This document shows positions 23,856 to 36,384 of a stretch of DNA of 64,000 bases, in pieces; positions within the stretch are counted from its first letter, which is position 1, and the number at the start of each line of letters is the position of its first letter. The notes beneath the pieces were generated by a model that had not been told where the DNA came from, did no database searches, and was given only the letters and a program-made list of their open reading frames with translations. A program made the translations under genes and the position numbers. The stretch comes from Manduca sexta (Eukaryota; Arthropoda; Insecta; Lepidoptera; Sphingidae), in NCBI RefSeq assembly GCF_014839805.1, contig NC_051130.1, positions 620,001-684,000 of the forward strand, given 5' to 3'.

Positions 23856-24120
23856 AGTATAAATTGTTCACTTCATAAATAACTCACAAAATATTTATTT
23901 CTCACTTGTTTAATATTATTTCACTTAAAAAACCGGCAAACCAAGATTAAAAACAAATGCACATTTATTTACATCTTCAAAACATTTTTTATCTGTGCTA
24001 AATAGTTTGTATTAATTAGATTTGTTCTTTACTTTTGAAAAAAGAATTCTATCACTCACTTAATTCTTTTTGGTCCATCAGTAATGACAAACAATTTCAC
24101 ATAATCCAAATAGGTGGAAG

Positions 24121-24260
24121 TGCGTAATTTCACTCGTTTTTTGTAACGGAAACGGAACCGGAGTGTGACGTCCGGCGAGATGCGCGCGCGCCGACTACTG
24201 CCCGGCGTACTCGCGAAAGGTCGGCCATTGGATGTTACGCGCGGGCAGATGTCGGCAACA
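24121..24260 (-). promoter_or_regulatory. GC-rich patch, possible TEP promoter
   Basis: This is a short CpG-dense stretch in AT-rich surroundings, about 270-400 bp upstream of the candidate TEP start codon. It contains TGACGTC (24166-24172, CRE-like) and CCATTGG (24225-24231, an inverted CCAAT box). No TATA box is obvious. The promoter role is an inference from position and composition. Confidence 0.3.
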
Positions 24261-25249
24261 GTTTTTGTGTGGTTTAAAGTCGCGGTCATACTTATACATA
24301 ATTTAATAAAACACGGCATGAAATGATGAAATACCGTGAAGATTGTTAGATTCATATACCACACATGCACATTGTTATATTGTGTGCGGCGAGTCCTATT
24401 CCCGGAAACCCAAATAACTCCCTTTCCTTTCTCATATATATACCATTAAAGCAGGCAGATTTTTTTTGCGTACTTACGATCAACGATAGATTATACTGGA
24501 CTCTACATCTCTAAAGTAGAGTATTTGAAATAGTATAAAACGACAAAGAATTAACCACGAAATTATGTTAACAAGTTTTTGCAAACTTCAAGTTTTTATT
24601 TGTAAGACTAAAGTATATGTAATTGTTAAATTATTTGCGCCATTTTTGTAAAACAATCTCGATTTTGTGTCATTTAAATACAAAGTATATATTTCATTGC
24701 TCACAAAACCCAAATATTCGTCCAAATGTGCCAAATGCAGTCCTACTATTACATCTAGTATATTATTGAATTGTATGCCAAAGATAATTGACTTCGAAAT
24801 TCTAAATCTCGATTCGGGATAAATGTTTGTGTATTCTGGATAAGCTAGCTTAGAGAGTGTGGGAGTAATTCCCCTCATGGAAAATAGCTTTTAGGTCTGG
24901 GATCAGGAGCATGAAGGATGTTTTGTTATATCTAAGATATGGCAATAGGACCCAGCGATCTTACCGGGTTTGAGGGATTTGCGCATTGTATTATATCTAT
25001 TTGTTATTTATACATAGTGTCTAACAAGCTGGATGTTAAGAAACGGACGAGCTCCATCGGAAATAAAAACATTTTTCAATACCATCTACTGAATGATTGA
25101 ACGGTATATTCCTTAATTACGTGAATATTGCCAATTAATAGTGTTATAACCACGCAGTCTAAAATTTAAAATTTCGAGTCCTAAGTTCTAGTTATACTAA
25201 CTGTAATGTTATTCAAACAGAAATAACCGTATTCGTCGACTACTTAATA

Positions 25250-25555
25250 CATACATAGTATCACGCTTCTATCCAATAAGGGTAGGTAGAGACTATGGAT
25301 TCCCATTTTGCACGATTCTGTCATACTTCTCCCGCTTCTTCCACCTTCATCAATCTTTTCATGCATTCCCGCCGGTTCAGGGTACTTTTGACCTCCCCTT
25401 TACTAAGAATTTCAGGTATCTGACATTCGAAGGTTCGGTGCGGTCGACCCCTACCAGCTCTTCCATCCACATTCGCCTTATAAACCCTCTTTGTCAGTCT
25501 CCTATCATCCATCCTCTTCAAATGCCCACACCACATTAGCATACCCTTCTCAATT
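25250..25555 (-). pseudogene. LINE C-terminal fragment (RTE-like)
   Basis: The minus strand encodes MLMWCGHLKRMDDRRLTKRV, then GRAGRGRPHRTFECQIPEIL and TLNRRECMKRL. The W-x-G-H-[LV]-x-R-M-D-D-R-R-L motif typifies the C-terminus of LINE reverse transcriptases. Only the tail remains. Confidence 0.75.
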
Positions 25556-26144
25556 TTTTTTTGGTTAACTACTTAATGATAGGAATAAATACTTTCTAGG
25601 AGACTTCTAAAAGTATATCCGATGATACTACGTGACCACACCCTAACTTCCAAGAACGTGAGCGTCTTGTTTTTGCTCCCTTAGTTATAGTTATTATTGT
25701 AACCGTATGATTTCATGAGCGCATACAAATTAACGTTTTTTTGCCCAAAGCGTTGTGTAGCATAATGTGTTTTTTGTTCTAACTCTTCGGTTTGACTCAG
25801 CATCCGGTAACTGATAATGAAGTCAGTATTATTCAGTATTGTAAACGATAACAAAATAATATCAGGCCGATTCCTCAAGTTAAAATATTTAAATAGAGGG
25901 CGAAATTTTTAACAGTAGTTTGAGTTCTGGATGATACGGCTGGAAGGGACCAGCCGAGGGACTTGAGGGGCACGTACAGTCAGCCTCAAAAATAGCTAAA
26001 TAAATTTGAAACTAAAACGTTTCTACATATTTTAATCGAAATATATTTTTTTTATCTGAAATAAGATAAACCCTTTGAAGTGACTTCTAGGCTCTTTAAT
26101 TAAAGTTCAATTATGCTTTTACTGCACTGCAATGCAGTTTAATA

Positions 26145-26183
26145 AATTAGACATAGCAGTAACAAATACTGCTATGTCTAATT
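26145..26183. repeat. Perfect 17-bp hairpin
   Basis: AATTAGACATAGCAGTA, a 5-base loop ACAAA, then its exact reverse complement. No copy was noticed elsewhere in the window. The stem is shorter than that of a typical pre-miRNA. Confidence 0.9.
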
Positions 26184-26414
26184 AATAAATATAATTATGA
26201 TTCTCTGTTATTCTTCAGCGCTTTTCTCCAATTCCAATATGGCGTCAGCGCAACACATTTTCCAATCCGCTTTGATGTATCCAGGTCTGAGGCAAATCGT
26301 TAAAAAAACTACACAAAGATGATCGACCTTGGTATTGGGATGCGAATCCAAGACCTCCCGATGTAAAAATTAATACTGTCTCTACATTACGCAAGCGATA
26401 TTTTTTCTATATAA

Positions 26415-26655
26415 TTATATGACAAGACGAGCATGCCGCACGCCTGACGGTAAGCGATACGACCGCCTACAAACAGTTGTAACATCACACAAAAACTTTG
26501 ATTTACAAAGTACTCCGTGGCACCCACTGCGCTCGTCATACATAATGCTTAGTCTCATATATTATAAGTAATTACGCTGACTACAATGTCCTTCAAAGCG
26601 GAACACAACAATACACGCACACTGCTGCTTGGCGGTAGAAATATAAAATTTATCG
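26415..26655 (-). repeat. Interspersed repeat family 2, inverted copy
   Basis: It reads CGCCTGACGGTAAGCGATAC, then ACACTGCTGCTTGGCGGTAG. An open frame across it (26562-26960) is a repeat artefact. Confidence 0.75.
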
Positions 26656-26965
26656 CACCAAATGTTGTTGACATGCGGCTGGGTTAATAGGTCGACCATC
26701 GACCGCGTCAGTGGGACAATCATTGTTATAAAACATTTAATAACACGCTGGTTAGGCGCAACTGCCGCCATGTGGCGTTTGTTGCGAGCCGGCGTTGATT
26801 GTGGGTATGATTGTTTGATGGGAAGAATATTAGTTGACATCATCGCTGCATCGATAGATGATAGTCTTGTTAGGAATGGAGCAGACTGTCGGGACGAAGA
26901 TCGGTAGGGTACATACCCCCCTGAATTTTTGAAGATATTGTATTTTTTTTTAATTATCATTCGCT

Positions 26966-27299
26966 AAAAGCGGTAATAGCCTAGTTGGGTGTGGAACGGA
27001 CTGCCGAGACGAATGTCCGCAGGTTCAAATCCCAAGGGCACACACCTCTGACTTTTCTAAAAAATCATGTATGTATTCTTTGTGAATTTATCGTTCGCTT
27101 TAACGGTGAAGGAAAACATCGTAAAGAAACCTGCACATCTGAGAAGTTCTCTATAGGAATTTCGAAGGTGTGTGAAGTCTACCAATCCGCACTAGGCCAG
27201 CGTGGTGGACTAAGGCCTAATCCCTCTCAGTAGTAGAGGAGGCCCGTGCTCAGCAGTGGGCAAGTATATAATATAGGGCTGATATTATTATATTATATT
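26966..27299 (+). mobile_element. tRNA-derived SINE, full-length copy
   Basis: Its Pol III promoter boxes are TAGCCTAGTTGG (A box) and GGTTCAAATCC (B box). The 3' end is GGGCTGATATTATTATATT. A 13-bp duplication ATTATCATTCGCT flanks it (26953-26965 and 27300-27312). Confidence 0.85.
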
Positions 27300-27769
27300 A
27301 TTATCATTCGCTTTGAAGGTAAAGGAAAACATCGTGAGAAACCTACATATTATAGGACCCTTTCTTTTAATTTTATCCTTGGTGCTTTATAACTAGCTTA
27401 TCTAGTTGTAAACGTCCCTATTCTTGAGGTTAAAATGCCTCTTTAGATCATGATTTTGTCATCCGCATAGCTATGGAGGAAAGTGGACAATTAATATGTC
27501 CAACTCCTCCCTATCTTTCTATTTGATTAATTTCGTTGCGGGATAATGACATATTAGTTTTCCCTGAGACTCGCCGAGCTTCACTGCTCGGTGTCACAAA
27601 ATGCGTGCCACTGCTGATCCTGGCTCACAGGAGTTGTAGTGGTGGGTGCGAGGATGGGAAAATTTCGTAACCTACATAGGTAAAGCGGAACCCCGCCCCC
27701 TTCCGTCACCTTTATGTGAACACACGAGTTCATTAAATTATTAGTTGTAATTAATGATATATTTAATAA

Positions 27770-28022
27770 CTAGCTTTTGCTCGCGGCTACGCCCGCATGA
27801 AGGAGTTTTCCGAGATTTTTTTTTCCGACTTATTTGATTTGTATCGTTATATTATGACCAAATTACACTAAACTCATTATAAATTGTAGCCTATGAGTTA
27901 TTTAGATGTATAACCAATATTACTGTAAAGTTTCATCCGAATCCGTTCAGTAGTTTTTTCTTGAAAGAGAAACAAACATACATCCATCCTCACAAACTTT
28001 CGCATTTATAATATTAGTAGGA
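27770..28022 (+). repeat. Interspersed repeat family 5
   Basis: It starts TTTTGCTCGCGGCTACGCCC and ends TTTATAATATTAGTAGGAT. Related pieces are at 28815-29035, 41460-41630 and, inverted, 55190-55425, all with the CTTCGCCCGCG-like head and a CCGTTCAGTAG-type block. Confidence 0.6.
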
Positions 28023-28144
28023 TCGTCCGATAAATATTATAAGGATTATTGTAAACTCATTTGAAAAAAAACCCTACATAGGTACTAGGTACCACCAATG
28101 ACGTAATAAAAACATCTTAGGGTACCAAAGCAAAGCTATAAGAA

Positions 28145-28410
28145 TTGCTGAGGTATGTGAAGTCTGCCCGCACTAGGCCAGCGTGGTGGACGAAGGCCTA
28201 ATACCTCTCAGTAGTAGAGGAGGCCCGTGCCCAACAGTGGGACAATGTGTAACAGGGAGCCTATTGCCATATCGGGCACAAATGTCAGACTCCGGGCTGA
28301 TACTGAGTAGAAAACCTAATATCACTTTCCTCGACTCAAGGATAGGATCCGAGACCACAGCGCTGTAGTCGTACCGTAATACGACTAAGCGTCCGAGGCA
28401 GTCGCATTCC
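28145..28410. mobile_element. Two abutting SINE fragments
   Basis: 28145-28250 is the plus-strand 3' end of the common SINE. 28250-28410 is a minus-strand piece of a second tRNA-like repeat (GAGCCTATTGCCATATCGGG). Confidence 0.65.
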
Positions 28411-28814
28411 AATATGGTATTCCAGTATAATTTTGGTAACATCAGAAGTCTCTCGCTGGTCAAAATTAGCTTTGGACTACCCACGTGCTGTTTATTGTTA
28501 CGGCGCGAGTATTCTAATGCTTTTTTTTTAACACAGGGAAATCTGTTTACGGATTTTTGCCGGACTCGCCGGTATAAACTGTCCTACCTACCTCACTCCC
28601 TAATATCGAAGGTCGCGGGGTGCGCAAGTGCATGCAACCGAATATTCTAATGCTAAAATATTTTATGTGATTTTCGCTCAGTGACAACCCTAATGTGTTT
28701 GGTCGATAGAAATCGATCAACATTACCCGCGCTTTCGATTTACTTACTCCATATAAAACTTATGTACGCAGTTACTCTTATTGGAGAGCTGTTTGGAAGT
28801 TAACCTATATATCA

Positions 28815-29035
28815 CTGTACTAGCTTGTGCTAGCGACTTCGCCCGCGTGAAAGAGTTTTCCAAGATGAAAGTCCCGCTATTTATTTTCCCGGGATAGAAA
28901 GTAGCCTATAATCTTCCCAGGGTCTTAAACTATCTCTATATCGAATTTCATAAAAATCCGTTTGGTAGATTTTGAGAAAATCCATCACATACAGACAGAC
29001 ACAAAAGGGGACTTTGTTTTATAATATGTGTAGAT
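28815..29035 (+). repeat. Interspersed repeat family 5 copy
   Basis: It starts CTAGCTTGTGCTAGCGACTT and CGCCCGCGTGAAAGAGTTTT and ends TTTTATAATATGTGTAGAT. Confidence 0.6.
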
Positions 29036-29689
29036 GTATGTTGAATGTTTCCCAACGGAATCCGAACGAATTTAGAGATTTTATAGTTCGTAGGTAATTT
29101 GTGATCGCCTTTTCTGTAGACCTATAAAAGACTGTACATTGTTCCGATATATTTCAAAGGGATTAGGCAGCATTTTAAATGAAAGCTTTCCATTGCCTTG
29201 CTTTTCCTACATCTTTAACAATCATTGTCTTATTTCAACCAATTTACCTAAAACATTATTGAACTATATACAAAAACCTTCCCTGTGAATCACTCCGTCC
29301 GTTCCTGAAAAGGCTACTAAAATCCGTTCGGGAGTTTTAGAGTTTATCGCGTTCAGACATACAAATGTGGAGGGGGATTTCTTAACCAAATTCAAAAGAA
29401 AGGAGGAGTTTCTTAATTTGACTGTATTTTTTTTATGTTTGTTACCTCAGAACTTTTGCTTGGGTAAACCGATTTTGATGATTCTTTTCTTTTTATAATA
29501 TAAGGATATGCCAAGGTGACAAATCTTGACCAGTGCTAAGCAGGGCTTTGAAATTAGAAGTTCGGATACTTATGCTGCTTTGATTAATTATTTAGCAATT
29601 ATTTTTACCATCATGTTATCATAGTAGGTATTTTGAAAACAAAATATTGATTATATGTTGTTTTATTGTGTTGATTTTGGTGCAATGGC

Positions 29690-29815
29690 ACAAGCTTCCT
29701 CTACTTCTGAGAGGGATTAGGTCTTAGTCCACCACACACACACACATGGTGCGGGTTGGTAGACTTCACACATTCTCAAAATTTCTATTGAGAATTTCTC
29801 AAGTATCGCCGCTTT
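29690..29815 (-). mobile_element. SINE 3' fragment
   Basis: A reverse piece with CTTCTGAGAGGGATTAGG and GGTAGACTTCACACATTCTC, plus a short (CA)n run. Confidence 0.65.
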
Positions 29816-29819
29816 TTTA

Positions 29820-32800
29820 TGACCAACTGCGTTTCTTATCATCAACAATATTCTAAAATTCATTTGATAATATGTTGCCAGCCTCCTAGACCGAGGACGA
29901 TGGTCACCACTTACCAGCAGATATGTTTCGTCCAAACGAGGCCCTAGAAAGTTTAAATTACAATTAACGTCTTCGGTCATTAAAAACTTTCACGTTTTAC
30001 GTAAGTATTTAAATTGAGTATTACCTGCAATTACTTATACCAATCGGTTTTCCGTTTGTTTATTTACATACCAAATTAAGTCTTATAACCTGTTAAGTAG
30101 TAATAAAACGTCAAAGCAACGGTTCCGTAGAATATAAAATAATTGCTTTTTGCCGCCGCGTGATATCTTACATTTATTACATTTTATCATAATATTTTAT
30201 TGTTTTTGATTCTATACTTGGGGGCTTTGAAGTTAGCTGCAAGCGTGTTAATTGTAACAGAAATAGTTAAATATTTTCGATAATATACCTATCTAATATA
30301 TTTCGTAGCGGTATTTGGAATCGTGTTCTACTTTGAAGAATTTAATTCACGATAACGGTTCCCGTGGTATACCTAAAACATAAAAAAGGATAATAAAGAA
30401 CAGTTTCGTTTTTATAGTTTGCAAGGTCAATGTAGTCCGTAACATTTCGATGAAATTTAGTTACAATTTTTAAATATAGCGCCACCTAGTTTTAATGTAA
30501 TGAACTATTTATGAGACTCGACTTGTAAGTTTAACAAGCGGTTTGCACATATTCAGCTAGATGGTATTATTTTATAATATACTAATATGCAACAAAATAT
30601 GTACCCATATATTGCCGAGATTACATGCATTCTAAGTCGTGATGGATACAATCGGAAATCGAACTCAGCACCTCGCGTTCGTACTCCAATTACTGAAACT
30701 AGACTAATGAGGCTATAATAATAAAAGAGTTCCTATAGTACGTACAATGTTCCACTTTGGTGTATATGTCAGGGCCCTTATTCTGTATGGTAGTGTAAAC
30801 GCGTAACGCGGCCGTGTCATGTTATCTTCGAGAAATGTGCGTGGAATGGTATTCTGCAAGCCAAATTTCTATAGTCCTAAACATGATGAGTTGTGCTACG
30901 TGCTTGTTACGCACTGTTAAAATAACGTGCGGGATAGAGAATAAGGTCCCAGGCCTTTCACTGTTTTTGACATACAAGTTGGGCTATCGTATCTATTTCC
31001 AAATCCCACATATATTTTAATTGATGGATCATCCAGGAAATAATTTCATGGTGTAGGCATTTCCGGCTAACTTTTGCCATCTTAATTATCTAAGTCAGAA
31101 ATAGTACTGTTGATATTATAAAGTGTGTAGAGGTATAGACCCTATTAATTTTTTGCCAACCATTTTCGTATTTTATGCCACACTACACCACACCTCCACA
31201 AAAAGAACTAACTCTTTAAATCAACACCAAAAAACTGAGCAACAAGCGCAATAACTTCCACAACAAAAAGTCAACTCAGTTGGCGGCACAATTAAAAATT
31301 GAGAAATTCGCATTACTGGCAACACTCCAGCCGGCGGGCGGCAGACGGCAAACTGGCCACCCGCGACCAAATAAAAATTAATTTTTGCATTTTCACTTCG
31401 CTTAATAATTGTCGGTATTTAGCTCCGAGTTTTTACGAATGGCAATAATTTGTTTGCAATACTATGTGCACTTCAATTTGGTTTTAAGTGTTATTGTTAT
31501 TGTTGAATGGTTTGGATTGTTAGAGTTTGGTTCTCGTTCCGGATCATAATCTAGAGCTTTTCTATTCGAACCAAACATTCCCGAGTTCACAGTTAAATGT
31601 GCCTGATATCCTATTGCATCATGAATGTAAAAGTTTCAGGTGTTTTAGTTATTTCGCTCCGTTAAAGCCGGCAATACACGTTGGCCCAGCGTTCCCAAGC
31701 GAAGACCAGGCCATAATTTATAAAAGCTACTTTAATTAAGTAATAATTAAATATTCTCATGTACCTTGACTTATCATAAGTGCAACTATGTTCGCCTACG
31801 TGATGAATAAAGCATTTTTATTTTTTTATTTTATTTTTTATACCAATATTATAAAGAGGAAAATTTGTTTGTAGGTTTGTAGCGGTTAATCTTGGGAACT
31901 ACTGAACAGAGTTTGAAAATTCTTTCACTAGTAGGAAGCTACGTTACTCCTGAATGTTATAGGTCACCTTTTCATTCCGGGAAAATACAAAGAGGCACTT
32001 TTATCCCGTAAAAATTGTTTTATGCTGGCGGAACTGTAGAAAAAAGCAATACAACCATATAACTAGTATATTTGCCTTGCCTTGCTATTGGTGCGAGTTG
32101 ATAACTTTAGTGGGGTGAGCAAAGCGCAAATGTCTATAAAAATCATTTGGCGCATTAGTGGTGGTGATTATTGGCGGCATATTATCCTCATTTGCAGTCG
32201 CTCACGATCACTTGTTTCACTTCGAACTGGTGTCGGGATTTCTGCACAAAAAAAATAAAAAATGCAAGGCATTTATTGGCTTCATATAAAAAAAAAAAAC
32301 TTAACGCGTATATGCTATTTGAAATTAGAATTGTTGGTGATTGTACCTTTATTTGACGATGAACGAACCAGCCATTGTTAAAACATTTATATGTCATTGA
32401 AAATCGCACATATTACTTTCTTCCCAAATTTTTCTTTTGCTAAGACAATTTATTTTATATATACTTCGAAAATATTTTTTGTCCGATTTCGTCGGATATT
32501 GGACGGTACCACACAATCCAACGCAAACATTCTTGGATACAGTTACTGGGGCGGAACGTTCGGAATTTGAACAGAATTCGTTAGAAAACTGAAACGTCAG
32601 TTTAATTAAAGGAGTCTTTATTGAGTTTTTTTTGGCTGCGAATGACACAGAAAATAAGCCAATATTATCCAGTATTTTATACGGTAGTACGAATTTGTAG
32701 GTCAACTAATAGAAAGAAAGAAGTTTATTGTTGGAACAAAGATAAATAATTAAAAACAATCCTACATAACATAAACAATCATTGCACCAACAATGAAATG

Positions 32801-33030
32801 AAACTGATATCGAAATAAAACTAGCTGTCAGATTTTATAGAAGCTTTTTTATATTTTAATTTTCCTGTTTTAAATAATTTTGCGGGATTCATGGGGCGGT
32901 CACCGGAAGCGATATCCACAATACTGTATGAATATGATGCTCTGTACGCATTCTACATGATTTTTAAATAGGAATGAGGGATTACACTTAACTCACCAAA
33001 TTTCATACTCCGAGAAAAAAAAAAAACAAA
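29820..33030. other. Intergenic AT-rich stretch without genes
   Basis: Only a possible small MITE (30774-30951) and a repeat piece near 31840-32060 are visible. A GC-richer patch at 31300-31370 (CAGCCGGCGGGCGGCAGACG) is unexplained. Open frames here lack coding character. Confidence 0.6.
30774..30951. mobile_element. Possible small TIR element (MITE)
   Basis: The ends GGGCCCTTATTCTGTAT and, inverted, GGGACCTTATTCTCTAT flank about 180 bp. A related piece lies near 11660-11760 (TTATTCTCTATACACGC). No clear target duplication was found. Confidence 0.4.
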
Positions 33031-33094
33031 TATCGCTTTGTCTAACCCGAGATTGAACCCAGGACCTCAGCGGTGTACTACGCTCATATTATAA

Positions 33095-33415
33095 CTGTGC
33101 CACCGCTCCGAGGCAATTCGTGTGCGCTCGGTCTCCACACTAAATGCACGCCCATGCATGGGGGAACATTTGCAGCGGCTCTACGTACACAGTGAAGTGT
33201 GTATACACCATGGTTGCAATTACACATAGGGGCCTATGAGGGACTCATGAACATTCCGCTCCACTTCACTCCGTCCATCTTAATACTTCCTCTTCCTCCC
33301 CCCCCCCCCTATTTCTTCTCTTCCTCTCTTCCTCCAGGGCCTCGCAGTCGCTAAGCCAGGAGGAACCAGTACACCGTCCGCAGATTTCGGAGACTACGGA
33401 GTCTGTACTTGAAAA
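33095..33415 (+). repeat. Interspersed repeat family 4 (unclassified)
   Basis: It has GCTCCGAGGCAATTCGTGTG, then AATGCACGCCCATGCATGG, a poly-C run and CGCAGTCGCTAAGCCAGGAG. It shares these blocks in order with 12640-12930 and 44375-44850. No coding frame or terminal repeat was seen. Confidence 0.65.
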
Positions 33416-33999
33416 AAAAACTGTGCCACCGGGGAATTCATTAAGCTGTATAATAAGAAATAGCTAACCACAAAATCAATGCAGTAAGAATCCCAAATTC
33501 GCAAGCATTCTCAATCATTATCAAGCGCTCAACGGCTATATACCAGGAACGCGCGGCCCCAGGGGTGTATTTGGCTGCAAACAAGTAGTGTTGTGTCGAG
33601 GATTCGGCTTCGGGCACAGATTTAACCGAAAAAATAGGCCGAAGAGATAAAACTGAAAAAGTGCTGAGTTATTTTTTTAATTTCGATGCAGTTTATATAA
33701 TATTATTCATGTTTTGTGTCAAAGCGGCATGTTTATATGTATAATACATATACAAGCCTTTTATTCCCAAGAGGAGGCAAAGAAGAAAATAGCGCACCCA
33801 CTTATAGCCGTGTGTATGTGTGTGTACGTCCCATGATGTGATGAAGCCGAACCAGTAGCATCGGACAAAAAATTAAAATCCTAAATATAATAGAGAAAAT
33901 TGTTGAATGGATTATGTTTGTTTTCCTATGTTTTCCGCTCTAAATCCTCTTAGTTATAGACGAGACTTGTATTTAGTATTGGGAAAGTAGATCGTTAAT

Positions 34000-34655
34000 A
34001 ATAATAATAATAAGCCCGCAGGGACGGCTTTGTGGCGAGCCGACGGTGAGTGGCGACACCGCGTTCCCTGATTCCGTGGGGGCTAAATGAGACCCCCTGA
34101 CCCTTGGCTTGCCTTAATTGGCCGGCTAGGGGTGGAAGTCGCAAGAGCTAAGAACCTCAGCTCCAGGGTGGAAGTGCTCAATCTGCGTAATAGCGAGGAA
34201 ACCCGCTCCGGGACGCGACAGCGACCCGCGATGGTGAAATCGGTGCACACCTCTCGACACCCTTAAGCCACCCACACCGGTGTTGCGTCCTTGGCTTACG
34301 CCACTTATGGGATGCCCATCTAGTGGGGGGCAAGTCACCGTCTGCCTTGAATACATAAGATTGAGACATTTTACTTGGCAGGCGTCCCGTTGTCTCAATC
34401 AATAGCTCAGCAACCAGTCCAGCTAGATCCCATCCGTAGACCCAGTATAATTCCCATCTTTTCTGCAATAGTCCCTGCACCTTGCAAGCACTATCTTTGG
34501 CTGTATTTCCTCCATAAGTACAGACAGAGAGAATGCTCGCAAGGTGTATAAACCCCAACTAGAGTAATGTATTTTAAAGGGGCCTCTACGTGTTGGATCC
34601 ATGTCCCCACGCAAGCCTTCCAAAAGGACCGGCCTTTACGCCGTGATTTCCCGCA
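34000..34655 (-). repeat. Unclassified repeat, GC-rich, (TAA)n at both ends
   Basis: It is bounded by (TAA)n at 33998-34012 and by the SINE at 34659. It begins GCCCGCAGGGACGGCTTTGT on the plus strand, so the poly-(TTA) tail points to a LINE 3' end on the minus strand. Several overlapping minus-strand frames exist; none has recognisable domains. Confidence 0.45.
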
Positions 34656-34658
34656 TAA

Positions 34659-34996
34659 TAATAATATCAGCCCTGTATTATATACTTGCCCACTGCTGAG
34701 CACGGGCCTCCTCTACTACTGAGAGGGATTAGGCCTTAGTCCGCCACGCTGGCCCAGTGCGGATTGGTAGACTTCACACACCTTCGAAATTCCTATAGAG
34801 AACTTCTCAGATGTTTACAGGTTTCTTCTACAGGTTTCCTCACGATGTTTTCCTTCACCGTTAAAGCGAACTATAAATACGCAAAGAATACACACATGAT
34901 TTTAGAAAAGTCAGAGGTGTGTGCCCTTGGGATTTGAACATGCGGACATTCGTCTTGGCAGTCCGTTCCACACCCAACTAGGCTATCGCCGCTTAA
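34659..34996 (-). mobile_element. tRNA-derived SINE, full-length copy
   Basis: Reverse copy of the same SINE, with (TAA)n on the left and GCGGCGATAGCCTAGTTGGG at its head on the right. A short duplication (ACAGGTTTC-type) is visible inside. Confidence 0.8.
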
Positions 34997-35034
34997 TACG
35001 TTTAACTATTACAGGAATGAATCAATGACGAAGT

Positions 35035-35270
35035 TATTGCGTGCCCGGTCCGACTACCGCTCCGTGGTCTCCGGTTCTAATCCAGGTTCGGGTAAAGTGA
35101 TATTGGGTTTCCTACTCAGCATTAACTCGAAATCTGGTTCTGTATGCAATATGACGATAGGCTAGCCCTCTGTCTCATAATAGCATGGAATAAATACAAC
35201 AAAAGTGAGTACACTAGGTACCTCTGCCTACCTTTTCGGGGACAAAAGACATGAGTATACGTTTATGTGT
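35035..35270 (+). repeat. tRNA-like repeat family 3
   Basis: It has CGGTTCTAATCCAGGTTCGG, then GATATTGGGTTTCCTACTCA and GCCTACCTTTTCGGGGACA. Same layout as the copy at 22255-22465. Confidence 0.65.
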
Positions 35271-36384
35271 GCAGGCCTAGTGACTAGTACTAGAAAATAC
35301 AATCAAGCAACATAATTCGGTCTCAGGGTACATCACTATATTAGTGAGGTAACCTTCGTTGTTTGCCCGCGTTAATTATGACAAAGTCCGCGGGGACGTG
35401 CGGCCGCTTCGCTGGCACGGGGTACGCACGTACGCTTCGATTTACAGGACGGATTAGAGGTTTGGGACGTTAGATGGGGGTCTGGACCCACACATTACCT
35501 TTTTTAAGGTCAGTTCGACAATTTTGTGATACTATACTGAAGCTTGGCGAGTTTATAAAAGTAACACCAATTATGGAAACAAATAGAATTTAGAAATGAC
35601 AAATATTTTTTATTTTGACTTCAGTTGTTACTCTCTACACACAGTCGCACATAATCCAATCTTTTATTTTTATGATCCGGTTGTTTTAAATCATAAAGTG
35701 CACATACTATTCTATAAAGTATTACTTGATACAATTTATAAAAAAATGTCGTCGTAAACGTTATTCTAAGTTCTATCATATATCATACTTTACCAATAAT
35801 CATATAAAATAATATGAAACAACCGCATTTCATTTAATATGACACCAGCTTGGTAAACTATTTGTTTACTCCCCAACAGAGCTGAAGGGTATTCTCCGAA
35901 AGAGAACCCGACACAACATATACATAGGTAAGAACGAAAAAAAGAATTAAATGCCTCTGCAAATCGCAGACTGCAATCATCATTAGCAAATGATGATATT
36001 TTATATTAATTACGAAAAAGAAGCCGGCAGGCATCAGTTTCTATGGACCCTTCGCCACTGCCCCCCAGTCGTTCCTTAACAATATTACCCCCCAAACTCT
36101 CTGAGTCCGGGCAGTATCCATGTTAAGCCCGCCATTTCCCGGGCGAGCGGGCCGCCTCGGGAACCCGTTTTAGCACGGTATTCGACACGGGCCGCCGAGC
36201 GCCGCCTTGCATCGTGAGGGATTCGTCTGCTCAAATTGATTTGCTGCACAATACTTGTAGCGTAAGGGATTTTTATAGGCAGTATTAGGTATGGGCTTTC
36301 GTACGCGAGGGCACAGCTGGATACTACATTGTCTTGATGAGTGTAGACTTGTAGGAGCATTGCATTTGTGAGAAATGTTTTAAC

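Noticed and set aside
26145..26183. Hairpin as a microRNA precursor
   Set aside because: The stem is only 17 bp with a 5-base loop, shorter than a Drosha/Dicer substrate.
26562..26960. Open frames 26562-26960 (minus) and 26662-26907 (plus)
   Set aside because: They overlap repeat family 2 and have no conserved domain.
26966..27299. tRNA gene at the A/B-box matches
   Set aside because: No cloverleaf or acceptor stem forms; the boxes belong to a repeated SINE.
34126..34703. Cluster of overlapping minus-strand frames
   Set aside because: All frames overlap each other in a GC-rich repeat bounded by (TAA)n; none has recognisable residues.
36085..36360. 91-codon minus-strand frame in a GC-rich patch
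   Set aside because: There is no motif, no splice context and no start context. It may be an unrecognised repeat or regulatory patch.
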